Shown piece by piece: positions 51,351 through 64,000 of a DNA stretch of 64,000 bases. Where the stretch lies: assembly GCA_933228895.1 (NCBI GenBank), contig OW121854.1, forward strand, positions 58,570,609 to 58,634,608. The letters are read 5' to 3'. Below the pieces are notes generated by a model. It did no database searches. It was not told where the DNA came from and saw only the letters and a program-made list of their open reading frames with translations. A program made the translations under genes and the position numbers. The first letter of the stretch is position 1. The number at the start of each line of letters is the position of its first letter. Origin of the DNA: Platycnemis pennipes (lineage: Eukaryota; Arthropoda; Insecta; Odonata; Platycnemididae).

Positions 51351-54300
51351 ATATTTATTCAGCAATTTGGGCCAACAGATATATCCAAGATTTACTGCGT
51401 AAATATTCAACAGTACATTGGGCAAACACCGACAATTGAAATCTAACAGTTATTCGCTAGGATTGGTCAGAAAATTAAATTGAACTCTGCCTGGCTCCGT
51501 TACTTTTAGCTACGCAAATTATTTCCTACGTAATAACTCTCTTGAATATTTATTCAGCTATTTGGGCCAACAGATATATCCAAGATTTACTGCGTAAATA
51601 TTCATTAGGAAATTGGGCAAACCCCAGCAATTAAATTTTAACAGTTATTCGCAAAGGATTGAACAGAAAATTAAATTGAACTCCACCTGGCTCCGTTACC
51701 TTTCGCTATGCAAATTATTTCCTACGTAATAACACTCTTGAATATTTATTCAGCAATTTGGGCCAACAGATATATCCAAGATTTACTGCGTAAATATTCA
51801 ACAGTAAATTGGGCAAACACCGACAATTGAAATCTAACAGTTATTCGCAAAGAATTGAACAGAAAATTAAATATAACTCGACCCGGCTCCGTGACCTTAA
51901 TGTGAGCAAATTATTTCGTACGTAATAACACTCTTGAATATTTAATCAGCAATTTGGGCCAACATATATATCCAAGATTTACTGCGTAAATATTCAATAG
52001 TAAATTGGGCAAACCCCAACAATTAAAATTCTAACAGTTATTCGCAATGCATTTAACAGAAAATTAAATTGAACTCCACCTGGCTCCGTTACCTTTCGCT
52101 ACGCAAATTATTTCCCACGTAATAACATTGTTGAATATTTATTCAGTAATTTGGGCCAACAGATATATCCAAGATTTACTGTGTAAATATTCAACAGCAA
52201 ATTGGGCAAACACCAACAATTGAAATCTAACAGTTTTTCGCAAAGAATTGAACAGAAAATTAAATATAACTCGACCCGGCTCCGTTACCTTTATCTACGC
52301 AAATTATTACCTACGTTATAACACTCTTGAATATTTATTCAGCAATTTGGGCCAACATATATATCGAAAAGGTGCTCCGAAAATATTCAATAGTAAATTA
52401 GGCAAACCCCAACAAATAAAATGTAACAGTTATTCGCAACGGATTGAACAGAAAATTAAATTGAACTCTACCTGGCTGCGTTACTTTTAGCTACGCAAAG
52501 TATTTCTTTCGTAACAACACTCTTGAATAATTATTCAGCAATTTCGGCCGACATATATATCTAATAGTTAATGCGTAAATATTCAATAGTAAATTGGCAA
52601 ACCCTAGCAATTAAAATGTAGCAGTTATTTTCAAAGGATTGTACAGAAAATTAAATTGAACTCCACCTGGCTCCGTTACCTTTAGCTACGCAAATTATTT
52701 CCTACGTAATAACACTCTTGAATATTTATTCAGCAATTTGGGCCAAAAGATATATCCAAGATTTACTGCGTAAATATTCAATAGTAAATTGGGCAAACCC
52801 CAGCAATTAAAATTCTAACAGTTATTCGCAAAGAATTGAACAGAAATTTAAATATAACTCGACCCAGCTCCGTTACCTTTATCTACGCAAATTATTTCCT
52901 ACGTTATAACACTCTTGAATATGTGTTCAGCAATTTGGGCCAACATATATATCGAAAAGGTGCTCCGATAATATTCAATAGTAAATTAGGCAAACCCCAA
53001 CAATTAAAATGTAACAGTTATTCGCAACGGATGGAACAGAAAATTAAATTGAACTCTACCTGGCTGCGTTACTTTTAGCTACGCAAAGAATTTCTTTCGC
53101 AATAACACTCTTGAATAATTATTCAGCAATTTCGGCCGACATATATATCTAATAGTTAATGCGTAAATATTCAATAGTAAATTGGCAAACCCTAACAATT
53201 AAAATGTTGCAGTTATTTACAAAGGATTGTACAGAATATTAAATTGAACTCCACCAGGCTCCGTTACCTTTAGCTACGCAAATTATTTCCTACGTAATAA
53301 CCTTCTTGAATATTTATTCAGCAATTTGGGCCAACAGATATATCCAAGATTTACTGCGTAAATATTCAATAGTAAATTGGGTAAACCCCAGCAATTAAAA
53401 TTCTAACAGTTATTCGCAATGGATTGATCAGAAAATTAAATTGAACTCCACCTGGCTACGTTACCTTTCGCTACGCAAATTATTTCCTACGTAATAACAC
53501 TCTTGAATATTTATTCAGCAATTTGGGCCAATAGATTTATCCAAGATTTACTGCGTAAATATTCAACAGTAAATTGGGTAAACACCAACAATTAAAATCT
53601 AAAAGTTATTCTCACAGGATTGAAAAGAAAATTGAATTGACCTCTACCTGGCTCCGTTACTTTTAGCTACGAAAATTATTTCCTACGTAATAACACTCTT
53701 GAATATTTATTCAGCAATTTGGGCCAACATATATCCAAGATTTGCTGCGTAAATATTCAATAGTAAATTGGGCAAACCCCAACAATTAAAATTCTAGCAG
53801 TTATACGCAAAGGATTGAACAGAAAATTTAACTGAACTTGACCTGGCTCCGTTACCTTTAGCTACGCAAATTATTTCCTACGTAATAACACTCTTGAATA
53901 TTTATTCAGCAAATTGGGCCTACAGATATATCCAAGATTTACTGCGTAAATATTCAATAGTAAATTGGGTAAACCCCAACAATTAAATTCTAAAAGTTAT
54001 TCGCACAGGATTGAAAAGAAAATTGAATTGAACTCGACCTGGCTCCGTTATTTTTAGCTACGCAAATTATTTCCCTTCGTAATAACTCTCATGAATATTT
54101 ATTCAGCAATTTGGGCCAACAGATATATCCAAGATTTACTGCGTAAATATTCAATAGAAAATTGGGCAAACCCCAACAATTAAAATTCTAACAGTTATTC
54201 GCAATGGATTTAATAGAAAATTAAATTGAACTCCACCTGGCTCCGTTACCTTTCGCTACGCAAATTATTTCCCACGTAATAACATTGTTGAATATTTATT

Positions 54301-54807
54301 CAGTAATTTGGGCCAACAGTTATATCCAAGATTTACTGTGTAAATATTCAACAGCAAATTGGGCAAACGTCAACAATTGAATTCTAACAGTTATTCGCAA
54401 TAATTGAACAGAAAATTAAATATAACTCGACCCGGCTCCGTAACCTTTATCTACGCAAATTATTTCCTACGTTATAACACTCGTGAGTATTTATTCAGCA
54501 ATTTGGGCCAACATATATATCGAAAAGGTGCTCCGAAAATATTCAATAGTAAATTAGGCAAACCCCAACAATTAAAATGTAACTGTTATTCACAACGGAT
54601 TGAACAGAAAATTAAATTGAACTCCACCTGGCTCCGTTACTTTTAGCTACGCAAAGTATTTCTTTCGTAATAACACTCTTGAATAATTATTCAGCGATTT
54701 CGGCCGACGTATATATCTAATAGTTAATGCGTAAATATTCAATGGTAAATTGGCAAACCCTAGCAATTAAAATGTAGCAGTTATTTACTAAGGATTGTAC
54801 AGAAAAT

Positions 54808-56381
54808 TGAATTGAACTCGACCTGGCTCCGTTACTATTAGCTACGCAAATTATTTCCTACGTAATAACACTCTTGAATATTTATTCAGCAATCTGGGCC
54901 AACAGATATATCCAAGATTTACTGCGTAAATATTCAATAGTAAATTGGGTAAACCCCAGCAATTAAAATTCTAACAGTTTTTCGCAAAAAATTGAACAGA
55001 AAATTAAATATAACTCGACCCGGCTCCGTTACCTTTATGTACGCAAATTATTTCCTACGTTATAACACTCTTGAATATTTATTCAGCAATTTGGGCCAAC
55101 ATATATATCGAAAAGGTGCTCCGAAAATATTCAATAGTAAATTAGGCAAACCCCAACAATTAAAATGTAACAGTTATTCGCAAAGGATTGAACAGAAAAT
55201 TAAATTGAACTCCACCTGGCTCCGTTACCTTTAGCTACGCAAATTATTTTCTACGTAATAACACTCTTGAATATTTATTCAGCAATTTGGGCCAATAGAT
55301 ATAACCAAGATTTGCTGCGTAAATATTCAATAGGAAATTGGCAATCCCCAACAATTAAAATGTAACAGTTATTTACAATGGATTGTAAAGAAAATTAAAT
55401 TGAACTCATCCCCCATTATCCTTATGGTACAAAATATATTCCGAACATAATAACACTCTTGAATATTTATTCAGTAATTTGGGCCATCATATATATCCAA
55501 GATTTACTGCTTATATATTTAACAGTAAATTGGGTAAACACCAACAATTGAAATCTATCAGTTATTTGCAAGGGATTGAACAGAAAATTAAATTGAACTC
55601 GACCTGGCTCCGTTACTATTAGCTACGCAAATTATTTCCTACGTAATAACACTCTTGAATATTTATTCAGCAATCTGGGCCAACAGATATATCCAAGATT
55701 TACTGCGTAAATATTCAATAGTAAATTGGGTAAACCCCAGCAATTAAAATTCTAACAGTTTTTCGCAAAAAATTGAACAGAAAATTAAATATAACTCGAC
55801 CCGGCTCCGTTACCTTTATGTACGCAAATTATTTCCTACGTTATAACACTCTTGAATATTTATTCAGCAATTTGGGCCAACATATATATCGAAAAGGTGC
55901 TCCGAAAATATTCAATAGTAAATTAGGCAAACCCCAACAATTAAAATGTAACAGTTATTCGCAAAGGATTGAACAGAAAATTAAATTGAACTCCACCTGG
56001 CTCCGTTACCTTTAGCTACGCAAATTATTTTCTACGTAATAACACTCTTGAATATTTATTCAGCAATTTGGGCCAATAGATATAACCAAGATTTGCTGCG
56101 TAAATATTCAATAGGAAATTGGCAATCCCCAACAATTAAAATGTAACAGTTATTTACAATGGATTGTAAAGAAAATTAAATTGAACTCATCCCCCATTAT
56201 CCTTATGGTACAAAATATATTCCGAACATAATAACACTCTTGAATATTTATTCAGTAATTTGGGCCATCATATATATCCAAGATTTACTGCTTATATATT
56301 TAACAGTAAATTGGGTAAACACCAACAATTGAAATCTATCAGTTATTTGCAAGGGATTGAACAGAAAATTAAATTGAACTC
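54808..56381 (+). repeat. Perfect-looking 781-bp tandem duplication (four monomers)
   Basis: Units of 781 bp (54,808-55,588 and 55,589-56,369, identity continuing a few bases more) were identical in every line I compared, including odd marks such as CAATCTGGGCC, CTTTATGTACGC and GAACTCATCCCCCATTATCC. This is the youngest visible duplication in the array. Confidence 0.85.
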
Positions 56382-59300
56382 CACCTGGCTCCGTTACCTT
56401 TAGCTAAGCAAATTATTTCCCACGCAATAACACTCTTGAATATTTATTCAGCCATTTGGGCCAACAGATATATCCAAGATTTGCTGCGTAAATATTCAAT
56501 AGTAAATTGGGCAAACCCCAACAATTAAAAATCTAACAGTTATTCGCAGAGGATTGAACCGGAAATTAAATTGAACTCGTTCTGACTCCGTTACCTTTAG
56601 CTACGCAAATTATTTTCTACGTAATAACACTTGAATATTTATTCAGTAATTTGGGCCAACAGATATATCCAAGATTTACTGCATAAATATTCAACAGTAA
56701 ATTGGGCAAACACCAACAATTGAAATCTAACAGTTATTCGCTAGGATTGGTCAGAAAATTAAATTGAACTCTGCCTGGCTCCGTTACCTATAGCTACGCA
56801 AAATATTTCCTATGTAATAACACTTGAATATTTATTCAGCAATTTGGGTTAATAGATACATCCATGATTTACTGCGTAAATATTCAATAGTAAATTGGGT
56901 AAACCCCAGTAATTAAAATCTAACAGTTATTCGCAAAGGATTGAACAGAAAATTAAATTGAACTCGTCCTGGCTCCGTTACCTTTAGCTACGCAAATTAT
57001 TTCCTACGTTATAACAATCTTGAATATTTATTCAGCAATTTGGGCCTTCAGATATATCCAAGATTTACTGCGTAAATATTCAAAAGTAAATTGGGCAAAC
57101 CCTAACAATTAAAATTCTAACAGTTATTCGCAATGGATTGAACAGAAAATGAAATTGAACTCCACTTGGCTCCGTTACCTTTAGCTACGCAAATTATTTC
57201 CTACGTAATAACACTCTTGAATATTTATTCAGCAATTTGGGCCAACAGATATATCCAAGATTTACTGCGTAAATATTCAATAGTAAATTGGGCAAACCCC
57301 AACAATTAAAATTCTAACAGTTATTCGCAGAGGATTGAACCGGAAATTAAATTGAACTCGTCCTGACTCCGTTACCTTTAGCTACGCAAATTATTTCCTA
57401 CGTAATAACACTCTTGAATATATATTCAGCAATTTGGGCCAACATATATATCGAAAAGGTGCTCCGAAAATATTCAATAGTAAATTAGGCAAACCCCAAC
57501 AATTAAAATGTAACAGTTATTCGCAACGGATGGAACAGAAAATTAAATTGAACTCTACCTGGCTGCGTTACTTTTAGCTACGCAAAGTATTTCTTTCGTA
57601 ATAACACTCTTGAATAATTATTCAGTAATTTCGGCCGACATATATATCTAATAGTTAATGCGTAAATATTCAATAGTAAATTGGCAAACCCTAGCAATTA
57701 AAATGTAGCAGTTATTTACAAAGGTTTGTACAGAAAATTAAATTGAACTCCACCTGGCTCCGTTACCTTTAGCTACGCAAATTATTTCCTACGTAATAAC
57801 ACTCTTGAATATTTATTCAGCAATTTGGGCCAACAGATATATCCAAGATTTACTGCGTAAATATTCAATAGTAAATTGGGTAAACCCCAGCAATTAAAAT
57901 TCTAACATTTATTCGCAATGGATTGAACAGAAAATTAAATTGAACTCCACCTGGCTACGTAATAACAATCTTGAATATTTATTCAGCAATTTGGGCCAAT
58001 AGATTTATCCAAGATTTACTGCGTAAATATTCAACAGTAAATTGGGTTAACACCAACAATTAAAATCTAAAAGTTATTCTCACAGGATTGAAAAGAAAAT
58101 TGAATTGAACTCGACCAGGCTCCGTTACTTTTAGCTACGCAAATTATTTCCTACGTAATAACACTCGTGAATATTTATTCAGCAATTTGGGCCAACATAT
58201 ATCCAAAATTTACTGCTTCAATATTCAATAGGAAATTGGGCAAACCCCAATATTAAAATTCCAACTGTTATTCACAATGGATTGAACAAAATTAAATTGA
58301 ACTCCACCTGGCTCCGTTACCTTTAGGTACGCAAATTATTTCCTACGTAATATCACTCTTGAATATTTATTCAGCAATTTAGGCCAATAGATATATCCAA
58401 GATTTACTGCGTAAATATTCAATAGTAAATTGGGCAAACCCCAACAATTAAAATTCTAACAGTTATTCGCAATGGATTTAACAGAAAATTAAATTGAACT
58501 CCACCTGGCTCCGTTACCTTTCGCTACGCAAATTATTTCCCACGTAATAACATTGTTGAATATTTATTCAGTAATTTGGGCCAACAGATATATCCAAGAT
58601 TTACTGTGTAAATATTCAATAGCAAATTGGGCAAACACCAACAATTGAAATCTAACAGTTATTCGCAAAGAATTGAACAGAAAATTCAATATAACTCGAC
58701 CCGGTTCCGATACCTTTGTCTACGCAAATTATTTCCTACGTTATAACACTCTTTAATATATATTCAGCAATTTGGGCCAACATATATATCGAAAAGGTGC
58801 TCCGAAAATATTCAATAGTAAATTAGGCAAACCCCAACAATTAAAATGTAACAGTTATTCGCAACGGATTGTACAGAAAATTAAATTGAACTCTACCTGG
58901 CTGCGTTACTTTTAGCTACGCAAAGTATTTCTTTCGTAATAACACTCTTGAATAATTATTCAGCAATTTCGGCCGACATATATATCTAATAGTTAATGCG
59001 TAAATATTCAATAGTAAATTGGCAAACCCTAGCAATTAAAGTGTAGCAGTTATTTACAAAGGATTGTACAGAAAATTAAATTGAACTCCACCTGGCTCCT
59101 TTACCTTTAGTTACGCAAATTATTTCCTACATAATAACACTCTTGAATATTTATTCAGCAATTTGGGCCAACAGATATATCCAAGATTTACTGCGTAAAT
59201 ATTCAATAGTAAATTGGGTAAACCCCAGCAATTAAAATTCTAACAGTTATTCGCAAAGGATTGAACAGAAAATTAAATTGAACTCCATCTGGCTCCGTTA

Positions 59301-61599
59301 CCTTTAGCTACGCAAATTATTTCCTACGTAATATCACTCTTGAATATTTATTCAGTAATTTGGGCCAACAGATATATCCAAGATTTACTGCGTAAATATT
59401 CAACAGCAAATTGGGCAAACACCAACAATTAAAATTCTAACAGTTTTTCGCAATGGATTTAACAGAAAATTTAACTGAACTTGACCTGGCTCCGTTACCT
59501 TTAGCTACGCAAATTATTTCCTACGTTATAACACTCTTGAATATATATTCTGCAATTTGGGCCAACATATATGTCGAAAAGGTGCTCCGAAAATATTTAA
59601 TAGTAAATTAGGCAAACCCCAACAATTAAAATGTAACAGTTATTCGAACGGATTGAACAGAAAATTAAATTGTACTCTACCTGGCTGCGTTACTTTTAGC
59701 TACGCAAATTATTTCCTACGTAATAACACTCTTGAATATTTATTTATAAATTTGGGCCAATAGATATATCCAAGATTTGCTGCGTAAATATTTAATAGTA
59801 AATTGGGCAAACCCCAACAATTAAAATTCTAACAGTTATTCGCAAAGGATTGAACAGAAAATTTAACTGAACTTGACCTGGCTCCGTTACCTTTAGCTAC
59901 GCAAATTATTTCCTACGTTATAACACTCTTGAATATTTATTCAGCAATTTGGGCCAACATATATATCGAAAAGGTGCTCCGAAAATATTTAATAGTGAAT
60001 TAGGCAAACCCCAACAATTAAAATGTAACAGTTATTCGAACGGATTGAACAGAAAATTAAATTGAACTCTACCTGGCTGCGTTACTTTTAGCTACGCAGA
60101 TTATTTCCTACGTAATAACACTCTTGAATATTTATTTATAAATTTGGGCCAATAGATATATCCAAGATTTGCTGCGTAAATATTCAATAGTAAGTTGGGC
60201 AAACCCCAACAATTAAAATTCTAACAGTTATTCGCAAAGGATTGAACAGAAAATTTAACTGAACTTGACCTGGCTCCGTTACCTTTAGCTACGCAAATTA
60301 TTTCCCACGTAATAACACTTGAATATTTATTCAGCAATTTGGGCCAACAGATATATCCAAGATTTACTGCGTAAATATTCAATAGTAAATTGGGTAAACC
60401 CCAACAATTAAAATCTAAAAGTTTTTCGCACAGGATTGAAAAGAAAATTGAATTGAACTCGACCTGGCTCCGTTACTTTTAGCTAAGCAAATTATTTCCT
60501 ACGTAATAACTCTCTTGAATATTTATTCAGCAATTTGGGACAACAGATATATCCAAGATTTACTGCGTAAATATTCAATAGGAAATTGGGCAATCCCCAG
60601 CAATTAAAATTCTAACAGTTATTCGCAAAGGATTGAACAGAAAATTAAATTGAACTCCACCTGGCTCCGTTACCTTTCGCTACGCAAATTATTTCGTACG
60701 TAATAACACTCTTGAATATTTATTCAGCAATTTGGGCCAATAGATATATCCAAGATTTGCTGCGTAAATATTTAATAGTAAATTGGGCAAACCCCAACAA
60801 TTAAAATTCTAACTGTTATTCGCAAAGGATTGAACAGAAAATTTAACTGATTTTGACCTGGCTCCGCAACTTTTAGCTACGCAAATTATTTCCTATGTAA
60901 TAACACTCTTGAATATTTATTTAGAAATTTGGGCCAATAGATATATCCAAGATTTGCTGCGTAAATATTCAATAGTAAATTGGGAAAACCCCAACAATTA
61001 AAATTCTAACAGTTATTCGCAAAGGATTGAACAGAAAATTTAACTGAACTTGACCTGGCTCCGTTACCTTTAGCTACGCAAATTATTTCCTACGTAATAA
61101 CACTATTGAATATTTATTCAGCAATTTGGGCCAATAGATATATCCAAGATTTACTGCGTAAATATTCAATAGTAAATTGGGTAAACCCCAACAATTAAAA
61201 TCTAAAAGTTATTCGCACAGGATTGAAAAGAAAATTGAATACAACTCGACCTGGCTCCGTTACTTTAAGCTACGCAAATTATTTCCTACGTAATAACACT
61301 CTTGAATATTTATTTAGAAATTTGGGCCAATAGATATATCCAAGATTTGCTGCGTAAATATTCAATAGTAAATTGGGAAAACCCCAACAATTAAAATTCT
61401 AACAGTTATTCGCAAAGGATTGCACAGAGAATTTAACTGAACTTGACCTGGCTCCGTTACCTTTAGCTACGCAAATTATTTCCTACGTAATAACACTCTT
61501 GAATATTTATTTAGAAATTTGGGCCAACAGATATATCCAAGATTTACTGCGTAAATATTCAATAGGAAATTGGGCAAACCCCAACAATTAAAATTCTAA

Positions 61600-64000
61600 C
61601 AGTTATTCGCAATGGATTTAACAGAAAATTAAATTGAACTCCACCTAGCTTCGTTACCCATATCTACGCAAATTATTTCCTACGTTATAACACTCTTGAA
61701 TATTTATTCAGCAATTTGGGCCAACATATATATCGAAAAGGTGCTCCGAAAATATTCAATAGTAAATTAGGCAAACCCCAACAATTAAAATGTAACAGTT
61801 ATTCACAACGGATTGAGCAGAAAATTAAATTGAACCCTACCTGGCAGCAATACTTTTAGCTACGCAAAGTATTTCTTTCGTAATAACACTCTTGAATAAT
61901 TATTCAGCGATTCCGGCCGACATATATATCTAATAGTTAATGCGTAAATATTCAATAGTAAATTGGCAAACCCTAGCAATTAAAATGTAGCAGTTATTCA
62001 CAACGGATTGAACAGAAAATTAAATTGAACTCCACCTGGCTCCGTTACCTTTAGCTACGCAAATTATTTCCTCCGTAATAACACTCTTGAATATTTATGC
62101 AGCAATTTGGGCCCACATATATATCGAAAAGGTGCTCTGAAAATATTCAATAGTAAATTAGGCAAACCCCAACAATTAAAATGTAACAGTTATTCACAAC
62201 GGATTGAACAGAAAATTAAATTGAACTCTACCTGGCAGCAATACTTTTAGCTACGCAAAGTATTTCTTTCGTAATAACACTTGAATAATTATTCAGCGAT
62301 TTCGGCCGACATATATATCTAATAGTTAATGCGTAAATATTCAATAGTAAATTGGCAAACCCTAGCAATTAAAATGTAGCAGTTATTTACAAAAGATTGT
62401 ACAGAAAATTAAATTGAACTCCACCTGGCTCCGTTACCTTTATCTACGCAAATTATTTCCTACGTTATAACACTCTTGAATATTTATTCAGCAATTTGGG
62501 CCAACATATATATCGAAAAGGTGCTCCGAAAATATTCAATAGTAAATTAGGCAAACCCCAACAATTAAAATGTAACAGTTATGCACAACAGATTGAACAG
62601 AAAATTAAATTGAACTCTACCTGGCAGCAATACTTTTAGCTACGCAAAGTATTTCTTTCGTAATAACACTCTTGAATAATTATTCAGCGATTTCGGCCGA
62701 CATATATATCTAATAGTTAATGCGTAAATATTCAATAGTAAATTGGCAAACCCTAGCAATTAAAATGTAGCAGTTATTTACAAAAGATTGTACAGAAAAT
62801 TAAATTGAACTCCACCTGGCTCCGTTACCTTTAGCTACGCAAATTATTTCCTGCGTAATAACACTCTTGAATATTTATTCAGCAATTTGGGCCAACAGAT
62901 ATATAGATAAGATTTACTGGGTAAATATTCAATAGGAAATTGGGCAAACCCCAACAAATAAAATTCTAACAGTTATTCGCAATGGATTGAACAGAAAATT
63001 AAATTGAACTCCACCTGGCTCTGTTATCTTTAGCTACGAAAATTATTTCGAAGGAAATACACTCTTGAATATTTATTCAGCAATTTGGGCCAACGTATAT
63101 CCAAGATTTACTGCGTAAATAATCAATAGTAAATTGGGCAAACCCCAACAATTAAAATTCTAACAGTTATTCGCAATGGATTGAACAGAAAATTAAATTG
63201 AACTCCACCTGACTCCGTTACCTTTAGCTACGCAAATTATTTTCTACGTAATAACACACTTGAATATTTATTCAGCAATTTGGGCCAACAGATATATCCA
63301 AGATTTACTGCGTATATATTCAATAGGGAATTGGGCAAACCCCAATATTAAAATTCCAACAGTTATTCGCAAAGGATTGAACAGAAAATTAAATTACACT
63401 CTAAATTTAAAATTCCCTACAATTAAAAAATAGTGAAATCCAAAAAGCCAAATAGTAAATTGGCAAACCCCAACAATTAAAATGTAACAGTTATTTACAA
63501 CGGATTGTAAAGAAAATTAAATTGAACTCGTCCTGGCCCCTTTATCCTTATGGTACGCAATATATTCCGGACATAACAACACTCTTGAATATTTATTCAG
63601 TAATTTGGGCCATCAGATATATCCAAGATTTAATGCGTAAATATTCAACAGTAAATTGGGCAAACACCAACAATTGAAATCTAACAGTTATTCGCTAGGA
63701 TTGGTCAGAAAATTAAATTGAACTCTGCCTGGCTCCGTTACCTATAGCTACGCAAATTATTTCCTACGTAATAACACTCTTGAATATTTATTCAGCAATT
63801 TGGGCCAACAGATATATCCAAGATTTACTGCGTAAATATTCAATAGTAAATTGGGCAAACCCCAGCAATTAAAATTCTAACAGTTATTCGCAAAGGATTG
63901 AACAAAAAATTATATTGAACTCCACCTGGCTCCGTTACCTTTCGCTACGCAAATTATTTCCTACGTAATAACACACTTGAATATTTATTCAGCAATTTGG
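61600..64000 (+). repeat. Second copy of the 49.5-51.4 kb block, cut by the window edge
   Basis: Contains the same monomer order, with an extra monomer pair near 62.0-62.4 kb and one extra monomer near 63.6-63.8 kb. It ends mid-monomer at the right edge, so the array continues beyond the window. Confidence 0.7.
63392..63475 (+). repeat. Truncated junction monomer (copy 5 of 5)
   Basis: Same bridge, sharing the AATTAAAAAATAGTG variant with the 50.96-kb copy. This supports common descent of the two blocks. Confidence 0.75.

Larger units (their letters stand above)
26264..64000 (+). repeat. Satellite array, right block (~196-bp monomer), runs off the window
   Basis: About 190 further head-to-tail monomers, all in the same orientation as the left block. 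Several monomer types recur in ordered runs. One has TATATCGAAAAGGTGCTCCG and AAATTAGGCAAACC. It is regularly followed by one with CTTGAATAATTATTCAGC, TTTCGGCCGACATATA and a shortened AATTGGCAAACCCTAGC. Others carry CCAATAGATTTATCC, CCCAATATTAAAATTCC or GGTCAGAAAATTAAATTG. The order of types repeats over kilobases (see the duplication entries). There is no non-satellite insertion from 26,264 to the right edge. Spurious 80-codon frames in this block all start at TTG and are not genes. Confidence 0.95.

Noticed and set aside
21700..56015. The repeated 80-codon frames of the satellite as a gene family
   Set aside because: They start at TTG rather than ATG, lie wholly in tandem satellite, recur only because the monomer type recurs, and show no known domain or splice or start context.
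16895..64000. CRISPR array
   Set aside because: Repeats are ~196 bp, contiguous, and without unique spacers, in eukaryotic DNA; it is a satellite.
16895..64000. CENP-B box in the monomer
   Set aside because: TTCGCAACGGA and similar words do not fit the TTCGnnnnAnnCGGG pattern.

Overview
This is AT-rich, repeat-dominated eukaryotic nuclear DNA. It most likely comes from an invertebrate, possibly an arthropod; this is inferred from two Penelope-like retroelements (PLEs), hAT DNA transposons, a single exon of animal-type galactokinase and a possible TATA/TCAGT core promoter. There are no operons or bacterial-type genes. The species cannot be named from the sequence.

Layout. (1) 1-1.6 kb: a PLE open reading frame, open from the left edge, with a complete-looking reverse transcriptase core and a GIY-YIG endonuclease. 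(2) 1.6-2.3 kb: a decayed hAT-transposase fragment on the minus strand. (3) 2.83-3.02 kb: one well-preserved galactokinase exon (+ strand), the only host-gene sequence I can name. (4) 3.0-9.1 kb: intron-like or intergenic DNA with a snap-back palindrome just upstream and three tRNA-like (SINE-like) modules at 4.3, 4.7 and 5.2 kb. (5) 9.1-11.8 kb: two nested inverted-repeat elements that share the terminal decamer CCACATAGCA but carry entirely different subterminal repeat arrays. (6) 11.8-14.4 kb: nothing convincingly identified. (7) 14.4-16.9 kb: a diverged satellite monomer, then a second, unrelated PLE (RT + GIY-YIG, one frameshift) with a hammerhead-like 3' remnant and an inverted 3' tail.

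(8) About 16.9-64.0 kb, reaching the right edge: a tandem satellite with a monomer of about 196 bp, roughly 220 copies, all in one orientation. It is broken once, by a 3,459-bp hAT-type element (22,805-26,263) with 14-bp inverted ends and a perfect 8-bp target duplication. Other monomers in the array provide the empty site. The array is layered. Several monomer types recur in fixed order, and blocks are copied at about 2.0 kb (tandem), 6.2-6.4 kb, 8.16 kb and 12.0-12.4 kb offsets, and as a 781-bp tandem duplication that appears identical where compared. This resembles higher-order organisation produced by unequal exchange in centromeric or pericentromeric heterochromatin; that location is inference.

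Functionally, the window reads as a boundary between gene-bearing DNA littered with transposons and a large satellite block. The many 80-codon open frames in the satellite start at TTG, sit in repeats and are not treated as genes. Block comparisons were made by eye, so boundaries are approximate.
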